From assembly GCA_900758375.1 (NCBI GenBank), contig CAAERJ010000060.1:1-64000 (forward strand): a stretch of DNA of 64,000 nucleotides, written 5' to 3'. Positions 41,969 to 50,817 of this stretch are shown in pieces. The stretch comes from an uncultured Collinsella sp. GTDB taxonomy: Bacteria > Actinomycetota > Coriobacteriia > Coriobacteriales > Coriobacteriaceae. How positions within the stretch are numbered: the stretch's first letter is position 1; each line of letters starts with the position of its first letter. The notes beneath the pieces were generated by a model that saw only the letters and a program-made list of their open reading frames with translations, was not told the DNA's origin and made no database searches. Made by a program: the position numbers and the translations under genes.

Positions 41969-44900
41969 CTAGTCCTCCCTCCTCAGCGTGCCGTTTTCCC
42001 AAACATTCTTGGCACGCGAGCCACCATCGACCCATTTGTCCTTCGCACGCGTGTTGACGCACGTCACCACGGTGTCGCCCGCACTCGAAGCGGACGAGAT
42101 GACTAGTTCGGCAGATTTACCGGGCACCTTACCCGGCGTGCTCAGCTCACCCTGGTAGCGCCATGCCCAAGCCGTGTCTTCCACGACGGTATAGTCACCC
42201 GCCGGAGCGGCAAGCTGCACGCTGCCGACATACCAGGTTTCACCGTTTTCCTGCTGGGTTTTATCGACTTTCACCTCGACCATGCGCGTCTCGGGAGAGG
42301 CTCCCTCCGCCGTCTTCGTCACCTTAAAGCGAAACGTCTGTCCCATGGCACTAGCATCGGTGGTCTTTTTGACGAGCGTCAGCGCATGGGTCTTGGCGAA
42401 GTTGAACACGGCATTGCCGGGACCCTGCTCCCCTTCGCCCGTCTTCTTGGACTCCAGGCGGTTGGCCAAGTCAAACGAACCGTTACCCGAGCCCAAGCTA
42501 TAAAGCGAGACATATTTGTCGTTTACGGGCTCCTCCGTCATGGATGTACCAGGGCCGTAGCTCGCCTGCTTAACCGTAACAGTCAGCTGCGCCCCCATAA
42601 ACGGCTTGGCGAAGCAGGCCTTAAACGGCGCCTCGTCGGCGTTGTTGTCGACTGTGTTGTCAGCGGTGGGATCGAGCAGCCACTCAAGCTGCGCGGTCAT
42701 TGTTACGGGGTTCTCGGTATCAGACGTATCGTTGGCGGCCACTCGATACGTCACGGGATACAGGTCCATGTCTCCCTTGACCGGCTCGCCCTTAAACTCA
42801 TTCCAAGACTTCGGAGCGCCAACGGCAGGCACATATCGCCACTCCAGGAAGAGCTCACGTACGTCACCGCTAGTAGCCATCTTTTCATCGAGCAGCGCGA
42901 CGATCTTGGAGTGGGCGTCCGGGTCGTATGCCACGGACTTTTTCTCCATCTCGGGATTGCCGTTTTTGTCATAGACCGGGTTGCCGCTCTCATCCATCTT
43001 GGGAACATCGACGTTGTGGACGAAGCCAGCACCCGTCGCTCGCTCGTCGTCCGAGTCGACCGTCGCCGTAAAGATGACCGACCCGTCGACACCGTGATAG
43101 CGCACCTTATACGGCGTCTTCTTGTACACAGCAGTGTAGGTCACGCTCTCAAAGGGCTCGCTGCCCTCGAGGGGATACTTCTCGTCATCGGTCATCAGGG
43201 TGTATTTGCCATCGGGTTCATAGTCGCGCGACCAGCCGACAAAGTCGTACTTGGTGCCGTCAATGCCCACAACCTCGGTTGCAGCTTTTACCTCCAGCGA
43301 AATCTGATCGCCAGAGTCGGTGCGCGAAAGGGAGCGCACGGAACCGGGGTTTTCCAGATTGCCATCGATATTCGATTGGACCTTGACTGCACTGGGGCGA
43401 TAAACCGGATATAGTTCCATAGGTGCCTTGACCACGGTGTTTTTATTCACCATGGGAAGGCCGTCCGACCAAACGACATAGCCGCTGCCAACTGCCGGTT
43501 TGGTTTCCGTCCAGCCCGCGAACACGTTGTATGCATTCGTTGCGGCATCGATGTCGCCAATGTTATACGTTGGCAGCGGGATGCCGTCCTTAAGGCTGCC
43601 GAGAGAATCGCCCTGCTGAGCTACCTTACCGTCCACATCCTTGGCATTGAGATGGTACACGACCGCCAACGGCGAATAGTACGCCACGAATGTATAGGTC
43701 CCACCGGGCTCCACCGGATAGGAATACGAGTTACCGCCGTTAGGTTCGAGCTCCTTAACCTCGCCATTCGGAAGTTCGATTTCGACCTTATTCAGCTTGT
43801 ATAGCTCGCCGCCGGACTCGTATACCGTCGTTGCGATATCAGGAGTCACCGTTGCCGTAGCAGGTTCGGTGCCCGCATTGATAACGGGAACGATGTCGTA
43901 CTTGGGCACATTGACTTCAGAAGTGCCCTCAAAACCTGCGCGATGCAGGTTGGTGGTGTAGCTGACGTCGTACTTTGCGTAGACGGGATAGGCATCCTGC
44001 CACTGGGTGACCTTGGAGTCATCCGTCGCCAAGTATGGCGCCGCCTTTTCCGGATCGCTCGTCACATAGGGGTCGTTGGCGACATCGTAGATATAGTTCC
44101 AGACGGGAGAGCCCTTCTCGACCTCAGCTGTAGAGATCCAGCCCAAGAACTTATAGCCCGGCACCGCCATCTCCGCATCGGTCGGGGAAGCTTCGAGGGT
44201 CAGGGGACTCTCATACGATCCCTTCTCACCATCTTCTGGCTTTTCTGCCACTTTAACCGACGTATTAACATGCGGGTAGTAATACGTGAACGTCGGATCA
44301 ACCCCGTTCACCTTGGCCTGCAGCAAGTTACTCTCATAGCGCCGCGTGGCAGTCCTCACGACCTTATCGCCCTTGTTGTAGAAATTAACGTCCGTGGTAA
44401 TCATCGCGCGAACGTAGTACTTCTTATCTGTACGCACCATGCTCTCGATGGGATTTTTCACATATGTCCAATATTCACCATCGCGCTCAAGCGTCCAGAA
44501 ATTCAGGCGATAGCGATCATTCACCGGTTTGACCGTTACGTTCAGCGAAGCCGAAGTCCAAGTATCGCTTAGCGTTGCAGCGCCTGGAAAATCGGTATCG
44601 GCATAGAGGTTTTTCAGAGTATCGGCTCCCGTATCGTTTTTAACGTTGTGCGAGTACGCATTAAGGGGACTCACGACAAGGGTATTCGCCGTGAAGCGCG
44701 TGCCACACGTTTCGTCATACCTATCCTTTATACCGTGGTCAACATGCTCCGGACCCCAGTGGACGACGTTTTCACGCACGAAGGTGCTACCGACGTTTTC
44801 CTCAAAGGGCGTTCGATAGCGATTCCAAACGGAACAAAGTAGCTTGCTGTCCGTAAACTCATGGTTGGTATAAGCCCGAACGTAATAATCCACCCGGTAC

Positions 44901-47437
44901 TCAAAGCGGGCGATGTAGGTGTGTCGCACGGTTAGATCGACATCGGCAGGGAGTGTATAGCTGGGGTCGCGGCTTACGCGCACCTCTAGCGGGGCATCTT
45001 CGGTCCCCTTGTTTTCATACCAACCCAAGAAGCGATAGCCATCGGGCAGCTTGCCGTCCTCGGACAGAGGCTTATTGTCCTTATCTCGTACCTGCACGGT
45101 ATAGGAGCTCGTTCCATTCTCGCCCGGCTGCACGCCCACATGAGTATTACCCACGCCAACGCGCTGGGTCACATCACCGAGTTCATCCTGCTCATTGCCT
45201 TCGAACACCGTCATGATGTTCGAAACATAGTCGCTGTACACGGGATAGAAATCGGTGGGACCGACCACGGTGATCACGCTGCCAGCAGGATAAAATGATC
45301 CTTTGTTTTTAAGGTCGGCAAGCGCATCTGAAGTGATGGCAGCATAGCCACCATTCATCCCCTCCTCGCTGCTACGCTGCGTGGTCCAACCGACAAACGT
45401 CGCGCTAGCGGAAAGCCCCCCGCGGTCTGCGGGAGCCGCGGGCGTCAAACCCACGCCGTAGCGATACCAATCAGTGGACTTGTCGTGCGCATCACCGGTT
45501 TTCCAGTCAAGCGTCTCACCCTTGACGTTATAGAACAGCACCTGTGCCTCGTATGCAGCAGTGAAAAGGTCATTGCCCTCAAAGCCATATTTCTTGTCGA
45601 TGCCAGTAGCATTGTTCGCGGTGTAGGTCGACTCCCTATCATGGTTTACGTTTTCCTCGACCTGTTTGCCAGCCTTTACCGCAGCACCATCGGTCTTGCC
45701 GTCAAACCAGCTATTGTCATGATCGATGCGGTTCACTTTAACCCCGGGCTCGCGGAACCAGCCCATAAAGCGGTAGCCGCCGTTCGCCTCGCTCAGCCCC
45801 GCGGGCTTTGCGGAGGTTTCCTGCCTGAACGTTACCGACGTATCGCCCTGAGCTAAGCCCTGTGCCGTTCCGGCCAGCACAGCGCTCACCGCAAAGGTAT
45901 ACGGATCCGTGGTCGCCTGATCAGTACCAAGTTTGGTCGCCTCGATTGTCGCGGTGCCCGCGCCGGGAAAATCAATCGTCGCCTTAACGCTCTGGCCGTG
46001 CACGGGGATATTCAGCTTGTAGTCCATCGCCCACTCATTGGTGTGCTGGCCACCCAGGGCATTGTCGTTATCAGTCGAGCGCATGGTACCGGCACAGAAA
46101 TCGTAGTCGTGCTCTTCCCACAGCTCACGCGTGGTGTAGCGCTCGTCATCCCACGGACCGTAGCTGTCGCCCTTGGTGGTGCCGTCGCCGCCAAACGAAG
46201 GTATCTTTTTCTTAGCCGCAGTACCCTGGCTGCTGCCGCTTAGGCTCACGCTCGGCTTAAAGTAGCACTCGGCGACCGTGGCGTCGCCCTTGTTGGCGCG
46301 CGCAGCAATACCGCCCAGGTTCACATCGTTTTGGATGATGGGAATCACGGCGATGGGGTTGTACTGGCGCGAGCTCAAATCGCCGGCGAAATGGCTGCGA
46401 GTGATTTCATTACCGCTTTTAGACAAGATGCGGCCTGCAAGACCGCCCGTCCAAGCGCGCGTTACGGAGACAACGCCCACGTAAGAAGCAGCATAGCTAT
46501 AGCATTTCGCCGTTGAAAAGCAGTCAATGACTTTAGCGCCTTCTGCCATGCAGCCCACAAAACCCGAGGCGTACACGTTGTTGCCGCCCAGGGCGCCAAT
46601 GGCCACATCGTATTTATTGGTAACGTCGGTCATGCCCTTCTCGGCAATCGAGCCATCCTTGTTGCGCGTAGGCGTCACGCGGCAATACTCGATGGTCGAG
46701 TTCTTAACGTAGCCGGCAAACGCCGCCATATACAGGCCCTCGCCACCGATTGCCTGTACGCCCGAAGTCGTGTTGTTAACGGCGCGGCCACCACGGACCT
46801 CGCAGTTGTAGAGGGTGCAACCGTCGAGCTCGCCGGCAATCAGGCCCCCCTCAAAACCCGCATTGGTAATAACGTTGAGCATGTTGTTGGCGCACGTAAC
46901 GTGCAAGGTGCTCTCCATGACCATAACGTTTTCGAAGTGGGTGTTGATCGCCCTGCCCACGATAATGCCGCCGCGGAAGTCCGCCCAGATGTTGGCGTCC
47001 TCGACAAGGAAGTTCTTGATGGTGGCGCCGTCGGTCTCGGCAAAGAAGCCCGTGTCGCGCTCTGGGTCCAAGACCTTATTCTCGTAGTTCAGGCCCTTCA
47101 CGGTATGGTTTTGACCGTCAAAGACGCCCTTAAATGGATGTTCCTTGTTGCCAAAGGAGAGGTGCTTGACCGTATCCTCAACAATGGCTTTCATATCATC
47201 ATCGTTAAGAACGATATCGTTATCGAGATAGACGCGCCACTGCGACGTGTCGCGCTGTCGCGACAGCGCGACACACGCCAGGAAGTCGTTCCTGTTTGTG
47301 ATATGGAATTCGGTCTTGTCCTCGGGCACATCCTCGGCATACGCTGCCGCCGGCAGCGCTACAACGCAGCAAAGGGCGATTGCCGCAACGGCAATCAGCC
47401 TGCTAAGCACGCCTCGGTTCATGTTCTTACTCTTCAT
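41969..47437 (-). CDS. 1822-residue secreted repeat protein of the sipW cluster
   Basis: Signal peptide 1 to about 34 (LPAAAYA cut before EDVPED), ordinary type. Residues about 80-400 look like a right-handed beta-helix with GLUG-like repeats (GGIIVGRAINTHFENV; GGLAGRILSKSGNEITRSHF). Residues about 500-1600 hold many InlB/List_Bact-type repeats marked by FVGWTTQ, FLGWYEN, FAGWTET, LYPVY and TAVYK. The C-terminal 150 residues resemble a SpaA-type prealbumin-like domain (ALTLVKKTTDASAMGQTFRF; DYTVVEDTAWAW; VVTCVNTR), able in relatives to form isopeptide bonds. There is no LPXTG or membrane anchor; the protein ends GTLRRED, so it may be held by partners. GGAGG lies 11 nt before the ATG. Likely a large adhesin or fibre-tip protein. 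Confidence 0.85.
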   Translation of the reverse strand: MKSKNMNRGVLSRLIAVAAIALCCVVALPAAAYAEDVPEDKTEFHITNRNDFLACVALSRQRDTSQWRVYLDNDIVLNDDDMKAIVEDTVKHLSFGNKEHPFKGVFDGQNHTVKGLNYENKVLDPERDTGFFAETDGATIKNFLVEDANIWADFRGGIIVGRAINTHFENVMVMESTLHVTCANNMLNVITNAGFEGGLIAGELDGCTLYNCEVRGGRAVNNTTSGVQAIGGEGLYMAAFAGYVKNSTIEYCRVTPTRNKDGSIAEKGMTDVTNKYDVAIGALGGNNVYASGFVGCMAEGAKVIDCFSTAKCYSYAASYVGVVSVTRAWTGGLAGRILSKSGNEITRSHFAGDLSSRQYNPIAVIPIIQNDVNLGGIAARANKGDATVAECYFKPSVSLSGSSQGTAAKKKIPSFGGDGTTKGDSYGPWDDERYTTRELWEEHDYDFCAGTMRSTDNDNALGGQHTNEWAMDYKLNIPVHGQSVKATIDFPGAGTATIEATKLGTDQATTDPYTFAVSAVLAGTAQGLAQGDTSVTFRQETSAKPAGLSEANGGYRFMGWFREPGVKVNRIDHDNSWFDGKTDGAAVKAGKQVEENVNHDRESTYTANNATGIDKKYGFEGNDLFTAAYEAQVLFYNVKGETLDWKTGDAHDKSTDWYRYGVGLTPAAPADRGGLSASATFVGWTTQRSSEEGMNGGYAAITSDALADLKNKGSFYPAGSVITVVGPTDFYPVYSDYVSNIMTVFEGNEQDELGDVTQRVGVGNTHVGVQPGENGTSSYTVQVRDKDNKPLSEDGKLPDGYRFLGWYENKGTEDAPLEVRVSRDPSYTLPADVDLTVRHTYIARFEYRVDYYVRAYTNHEFTDSKLLCSVWNRYRTPFEENVGSTFVRENVVHWGPEHVDHGIKDRYDETCGTRFTANTLVVSPLNAYSHNVKNDTGADTLKNLYADTDFPGAATLSDTWTSASLNVTVKPVNDRYRLNFWTLERDGEYWTYVKNPIESMVRTDKKYYVRAMITTDVNFYNKGDKVVRTATRRYESNLLQAKVNGVDPTFTYYYPHVNTSVKVAEKPEDGEKGSYESPLTLEASPTDAEMAVPGYKFLGWISTAEVEKGSPVWNYIYDVANDPYVTSDPEKAAPYLATDDSKVTQWQDAYPVYAKYDVSYTTNLHRAGFEGTSEVNVPKYDIVPVINAGTEPATATVTPDIATTVYESGGELYKLNKVEIELPNGEVKELEPNGGNSYSYPVEPGGTYTFVAYYSPLAVVYHLNAKDVDGKVAQQGDSLGSLKDGIPLPTYNIGDIDAATNAYNVFAGWTETKPAVGSGYVVWSDGLPMVNKNTVVKAPMELYPVYRPSAVKVQSNIDGNLENPGSVRSLSRTDSGDQISLEVKAATEVVGIDGTKYDFVGWSRDYEPDGKYTLMTDDEKYPLEGSEPFESVTYTAVYKKTPYKVRYHGVDGSVIFTATVDSDDERATGAGFVHNVDVPKMDESGNPVYDKNGNPEMEKKSVAYDPDAHSKIVALLDEKMATSGDVRELFLEWRYVPAVGAPKSWNEFKGEPVKGDMDLYPVTYRVAANDTSDTENPVTMTAQLEWLLDPTADNTVDNNADEAPFKACFAKPFMGAQLTVTVKQASYGPGTSMTEEPVNDKYVSLYSLGSGNGSFDLANRLESKKTGEGEQGPGNAVFNFAKTHALTLVKKTTDASAMGQTFRFKVTKTAEGASPETRMVEVKVDKTQQENGETWYVGSVQLAAPAGDYTVVEDTAWAWRYQGELSTPGKVPGKSAELVISSASSAGDTVVTCVNTRAKDKWVDGGSRAKNVWENGTLRRED
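47247..47274. repeat. 28-bp perfect palindrome inside a coding region
   Basis: Half-site GTGTCGCGCTGTCG followed directly by its reverse complement. It lies in codons for about residues 54-64 of the 1822-residue protein (ALSRQRDTS). In mRNA it can form a very stable hairpin without loop. Chance is unlikely for a perfect 28-mer. Confidence 0.85.
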
Positions 47438-47440
47438 GGG

Positions 47441-48088
47441 CTAGTTCGCCTCCGGCCAGCCCACGACGTCGAGCACGTCGAGGACAGAATCGTTTGTCTG
47501 CTGGTTTTTGGCCTGCACGGCCTGAACGTCGATATCGAGTTTGAATGAGCCGCCGCGCGCGGCATCGTGGTAGTCGCCCACGAAGCGCAGCGAGTCCATG
47601 AGGCTCTCCGTCATGGCGCCGGAATCGAGCACGCCCCCGCGTCCAGCCAATCCGCGGTAGTAGTACCACCCATCGCCGCCATCGATCCACGGGGACCCCT
47701 CGCCCGCGTTCACGTGAAAGGCGACGTTGCCCGAGGCGTCCGCACTCGTACCGTCGGGCGCCACTGACGTCATGCGCAGACGAGCGCGAACGTACTCAGG
47801 CTGCGCGCCGGCGTTCTCCACGCGCACGATGCGACTGATGTCAGAGCCCCCGGCCTCGGTGTCGGGATAGTCCCCGTGCTCGTCGGCCTCAAACGGAATC
47901 TCCTCGCCCTGCTCGTTTAGGGTGTATTCGCAGACTCGTACCTTCACGCTGCCAAACGATAGGACGTTGTTCGCCGGAACCATATCAACGGTGAAAGCCA
48001 GCGTGCCACACAGGCACGCCAGGGCCAACAGCGCCATCGCGGCAAGCGCCAAGGTGCGTTTCTGATTGTCGGAAAGATTGTTGAGCAT
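47441..48088 (-). CDS. TasA/camelysin-like protein with SipW-type signal (second copy)
   Basis: 215 aa from ATG 48088; a TTG four codons earlier is also possible and neither has a good ribosome site. Signal sequence KRTLALAAMALLALACLCGTLAFTV with the SipW-type GTLAF junction, then MVPANNVLSFGSVKV. Middle strand VRVENAGAQPEYVRARLRM is typical of the family, and WYYYRGLAGRGGVLDSGAMT is close to phrases in Gram-positive SipW substrates. Secreted, probably a minor fibre subunit. It ends 4 nt before the giant protein gene. A hairpin precedes it at 48119. Confidence 0.8.
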   Translation of the reverse strand: MLNNLSDNQKRTLALAAMALLALACLCGTLAFTVDMVPANNVLSFGSVKVRVCEYTLNEQGEEIPFEADEHGDYPDTEAGGSDISRIVRVENAGAQPEYVRARLRMTSVAPDGTSADASGNVAFHVNAGEGSPWIDGGDGWYYYRGLAGRGGVLDSGAMTESLMDSLRFVGDYHDAARGGSFKLDIDVQAVQAKNQQTNDSVLDVLDVVGWPEAN

Positions 48089-48118
48089 TACGTTCGCCAA
48101 TCGTCAATCAAAGGGGGA

Positions 48119-48167
48119 CCGAGATCCCGACCCGAAAATGGGGATGGGGAGCGGGCCGGAATCTCGG
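48119..48167 (-). promoter_or_regulatory. Hairpin between first and second TasA-like genes
   Basis: CCGAGATCCCGACCCG and CGGGCCGGAATCTCGG (14 of 16 paired) with a 17-nt loop. On the minus strand TCCCCCTTTG follows, so it may be a partial terminator or an mRNA 3' end that keeps the first subunit more abundant than the rest. Confidence 0.55.
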
Positions 48168-48181
48168 TGGAGGGGATGGGA

Positions 48182-48901
48182 TTACTTCAGGTGGTTATTC
48201 GGGTCGTTAACCCAAGCCTTGGCCTGCTCGATGGCGTTCTGGGCATCACCCTGATCAGCGCCGAAAATGTAGCAGGAGACCGTCATAGCGGGATCGGTGA
48301 CGACATCCGTGCTGTTCATAGCAGCCGGGATATGCACGGTGCTGAACAGCTCACCGGTGTAAGCGGCCTTGCCATCAGCGGGAGTAAGCTGGGCGGGCTG
48401 GCCGGTGCCACCAGCGGTATACATAAACAGACCGCTCACGTACTGGCCACCGGTGCCGTTGGTCGTCACCTGGTCATCAGCAACCGGCTTCCAGTTATTG
48501 TTAAGCGTGAAGTACGGGGTCTTGGCAAGCGCGCCTTCACCGTCCTTCACGATGGCGTTCTTGACGTAGATGAACACATAGGATGCGTCAGAGTCCTTGC
48601 CGATACCGACGTTCGGGTTCTTATCCATCGAAGAGCCGGGAACCATCTTGTGCTCTTCGTTCTCATTCCACTTGGTCTCGAACAGATAACCATCCACTGA
48701 GGGGTTCGTGGGATCAGTGCCGGGCTTGTCAGGATGATCAGGGTCGGGCTTCACTTCAGGCTTGCCGATGCTGCCAACCGTGAACTCGTTCGTCTTGGAG
48801 TCGGTTGCCGACAGCCATGCATACGTTCCCACGCCGGCCGCCAGTACGAGCAGCAGCAGGGCGGCAACGATGCCGTAGCGCTTTTTCTTTTTGTTTTCCA
48901 T
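48182..48901 (-). CDS. TasA/camelysin-like protein with SipW-type signal (first copy)
   Basis: 239 aa from the ATG at 48901 with AAAGGAAG upstream. Signal KKKKRYGIVAALLLLVLAAG then VGTYAWLSATDSKTNEFTVG, a clear SipW-type junction. A Pro/Asp-rich linker (KPEVKPDPDHPDKPGTDPTN) is followed by a beta-domain with FIYVKNAIV and VHIPAAM. Of the three TasA-like proteins this one is directly after sipW and before a hairpin, so it is a good candidate for the major fibre subunit (inference). Confidence 0.82.
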   Translation of the reverse strand: MENKKKKRYGIVAALLLLVLAAGVGTYAWLSATDSKTNEFTVGSIGKPEVKPDPDHPDKPGTDPTNPSVDGYLFETKWNENEEHKMVPGSSMDKNPNVGIGKDSDASYVFIYVKNAIVKDGEGALAKTPYFTLNNNWKPVADDQVTTNGTGGQYVSGLFMYTAGGTGQPAQLTPADGKAAYTGELFSTVHIPAAMNSTDVVTDPAMTVSCYIFGADQGDAQNAIEQAKAWVNDPNNHLK

Positions 48902-48972
48902 CGTTCTCTTCCTTTCGAGAATCGTCTTCCCCAGCAACGGCCCTTGCCGTTGCCGACACCTCTCCCCTGCCG

Positions 48973-49530
48973 CTATGAACGCCGCTCCTTCGCATGCGCG
49001 CTGACATGTTTGTCAGCAGGCTCGTCGGGAACTATCCGATCGAGCACAATCGACGCCGCGACCAGCAGCGCCAGAACGGCCACCACAACAAGCAAACCGG
49101 GCATCGTCGTGCAATATGCGTTAACGAAGCCCAGGTAAGGGACACAAAAAGAAACGACGCCGATCACGCGTGAAAAAGGCGTCTGCTCGGCGTCGTGCAC
49201 GATGGTTCCATCTGCATTTTTGTTTGCGATTCCCTGCGTGCTGATCGTCTGCGCCACAGGGTCGACCTCGTACACCTGGTGGGTCACTACGGCGCCGTCC
49301 GACCGGTAAAAAGTTGCATTGTCGCCCACGGCGATATTCGTTGGGTCAACCTTGTGAACAAACACCATGGAGCCGACGGGAAGCTCAGGTTCCATAGATC
49401 CCGAGAGCACGGCAAAGGGCATGTAACCAAATGCGCGGGGAGCAAAAGAAACAACGGCAAGGGCTATGACAAGCGCAAGCGCCATGCCACTAAGAAGTGA
49501 AATAAATCGTCTGAATCCGCGCGTTGCCAA
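48973..49530 (-). CDS. SipW-type signal peptidase I
   Basis: 185 aa. Membrane serine protease of the ER/archaeal/SipW class with a Ser-His pair: catalytic Ser in AVLSGSMEPELPVGS (about residue 44) and His in GAVVTHQVYEV, where ordinary bacterial SPase I has Lys. Hydrophobic helices at both ends (residues 10-35 and 140-162). In Bacillus SipW processes TasA and TapA; here it precedes three proteins with SipW-type signals, so it is their likely processing enzyme. First gene of the cluster; a basic tail HAKERRS closes it. Confidence 0.9.
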   Translation of the reverse strand: MATRGFRRFISLLSGMALALVIALAVVSFAPRAFGYMPFAVLSGSMEPELPVGSMVFVHKVDPTNIAVGDNATFYRSDGAVVTHQVYEVDPVAQTISTQGIANKNADGTIVHDAEQTPFSRVIGVVSFCVPYLGFVNAYCTTMPGLLVVVAVLALLVAASIVLDRIVPDEPADKHVSAHAKERRS

Positions 49531-49880
49531 CGTGATTATTTCATCCCCATCGAGGCTATATTCGATCCCATCAAGGATTAGCCACTTTTCTAAGACGTTT
49601 AATAGATGAGTTCGAAAAAGCCAATCTGAAATCTATTTCTAACAATCACCGTAGCTGCTTCCGCGTTTTTATCAACGTCTTTCCGCCAAATGCTACTATT
49701 TTTGCCGTAAGTGGTTATTTGTCCCCACACTTGTCTGCTTTATCCAACAACTGCGGCTAACCCCTACACAACTTTTCAATAGAGGGTCTGATATTTTGTA
49801 CAGCTCAGATATCGTACCCCCCCCCACACATTAAATATATACTGCATTTAGTATCGTTTATTTTCAACCCCCTTATTCAT
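49531..49880. other. A/T-richer leader region upstream of the sipW cluster
   Basis: About 350 bp without a gene. Lower GC than the rest of the window, so it probably holds the cluster promoter, but I could not fix a convincing -35/-10 pair. It contains a run of nine C (49817-49825). Confidence 0.5.
49817..49825. repeat. C9 homopolymer tract upstream of sipW cluster
   Basis: Nine C on the plus strand (G9 on the cluster's coding strand) followed by ACACA, about 290 bp before the sipW start. Long C/G runs are prone to slippage and can phase-vary a promoter. Confidence 0.8.
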
Positions 49881-49920
49881 GCCTCTACGGCTACCCCGCG
49901 TAGCTCTTAGCCCATACCTT

Positions 49921-49972
49921 CTGGAAACCGTGTCCATCCGGAAAGCCCGTCCCACTCTGAATACATCCAGCG
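49921..49972. repeat. Solitary copy related to the 62-bp array
   Basis: CTGGAAACCGTGTCC then CCGGAAAGCCCGTCCC and CTCTGAATACATCC match the end of unit 3 and the whole of partial unit 4 of the array at 40289. Confidence 0.65.
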
Positions 49973-50073
49973 AACGCATGCGAGCGTGTTGTCCAGAACG
50001 GTCTCGTCATCGGGGTGATGGAAAATGTCACCACAAACGCTTGCCACGGTTGCGCCCACAAGTGGCAAGAAAA

Positions 50074-50097
50074 AAGCCTCGAGAGTTTCGAGGCTTT
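50074..50097 (-). terminator. Terminator after the flavodoxin-like gene
   Basis: AAAGCCTCGA/TCGAGGCTTT stem with a short loop and TTTTTTCTTG on the minus strand. Confidence 0.85.
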
Positions 50098-50138
50098 CAC
50101 ATTTGTATTGTTTTGCACGAAGGACCGCGAGCAGCGAG

Positions 50139-50696
50139 CTACTCGCCCAGCACGGCCTTCTTGGCCGCCGCCGCCATGTTGTCCAGATCATCCTTGGTGG
50201 GGTGATCCTTTGCGGCAACCCAGTTATCGAGCAGCAACTTAGCGCGGACATTGTCGGGATCTTGCTCGAGCATGGCCTCGTAGCGCTGCTTGACCGCGGG
50301 ACCCATCTTGCCCTGGCACATCGCCCAGCCTACAAGCTCGGCATCATTGGCCAAATTGGAGGTCACGCGATCGATAATCTGCCTAAAGTACTCCTCGCTG
50401 GCCCCAAAGCCGCAGGTGCCAAACAGGAAGACGCGCTTGCCGTGCAAGGCTGAGAGCAACGTCGCGACCGAAGGCGTGCTCGCGCCCTTGTCGCACCAAA
50501 AACCGACAAGCACCGTGTCGGCCGCGCAGGCGCCCTGCGCCTCGAGCGCAACCTGATCTGCATCCGCATCGTCGCTCAACGCCGCGGCATGGACAAAATC
50601 AACACCTGCAGCCTGCAGCGTGCGCTTGATCGCACCCGAAACCATCCTGGTATTACCGCTCTTGCTGTTAACCACCAAAGAGCACGTCATAGTCAC
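50139..50696 (-). CDS. Flavodoxin-family protein
   Basis: 185 aa. The N-terminal phosphate loop VVNSKSGNTR (residues 8-17) is the FMN-binding flavodoxin motif; VLVGFWCDKGASTP and FLFGTCGFGAS are the other flavin loops, of the type found in the Flavodoxin_3-like group. The last 60 residues are helical (MGPAVKQRYEAMLEQDPDNV; DNMAAAAKKAVLGE). It would shuttle electrons to a reductase partner that is not adjacent. Related proteins sit next to bilirubin reductase in other gut bacteria, but no such partner is here, so no specific role is given. Confidence 0.83.
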   Translation of the reverse strand: MTMTCSLVVNSKSGNTRMVSGAIKRTLQAAGVDFVHAAALSDDADADQVALEAQGACAADTVLVGFWCDKGASTPSVATLLSALHGKRVFLFGTCGFGASEEYFRQIIDRVTSNLANDAELVGWAMCQGKMGPAVKQRYEAMLEQDPDNVRAKLLLDNWVAAKDHPTKDDLDNMAAAAKKAVLGE

Positions 50697-50817
50697 GTTG
50701 CCTCGTATCCCCCAAAACTAAAGCCACTAATGCAATTTATTAGATGAATATCTTAGTACTAACGTGACAGATGTAAACCACCGTCTGTCGATTGATTAAT
50801 TTGCCCCGCGGGCTTGC

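Noticed and set aside
50139..50696. Assignment as BilS, the bilirubin reductase accessory flavodoxin
   Set aside because: The fold fits, but no bilR or bilQ partner is adjacent and the resemblance is only general.
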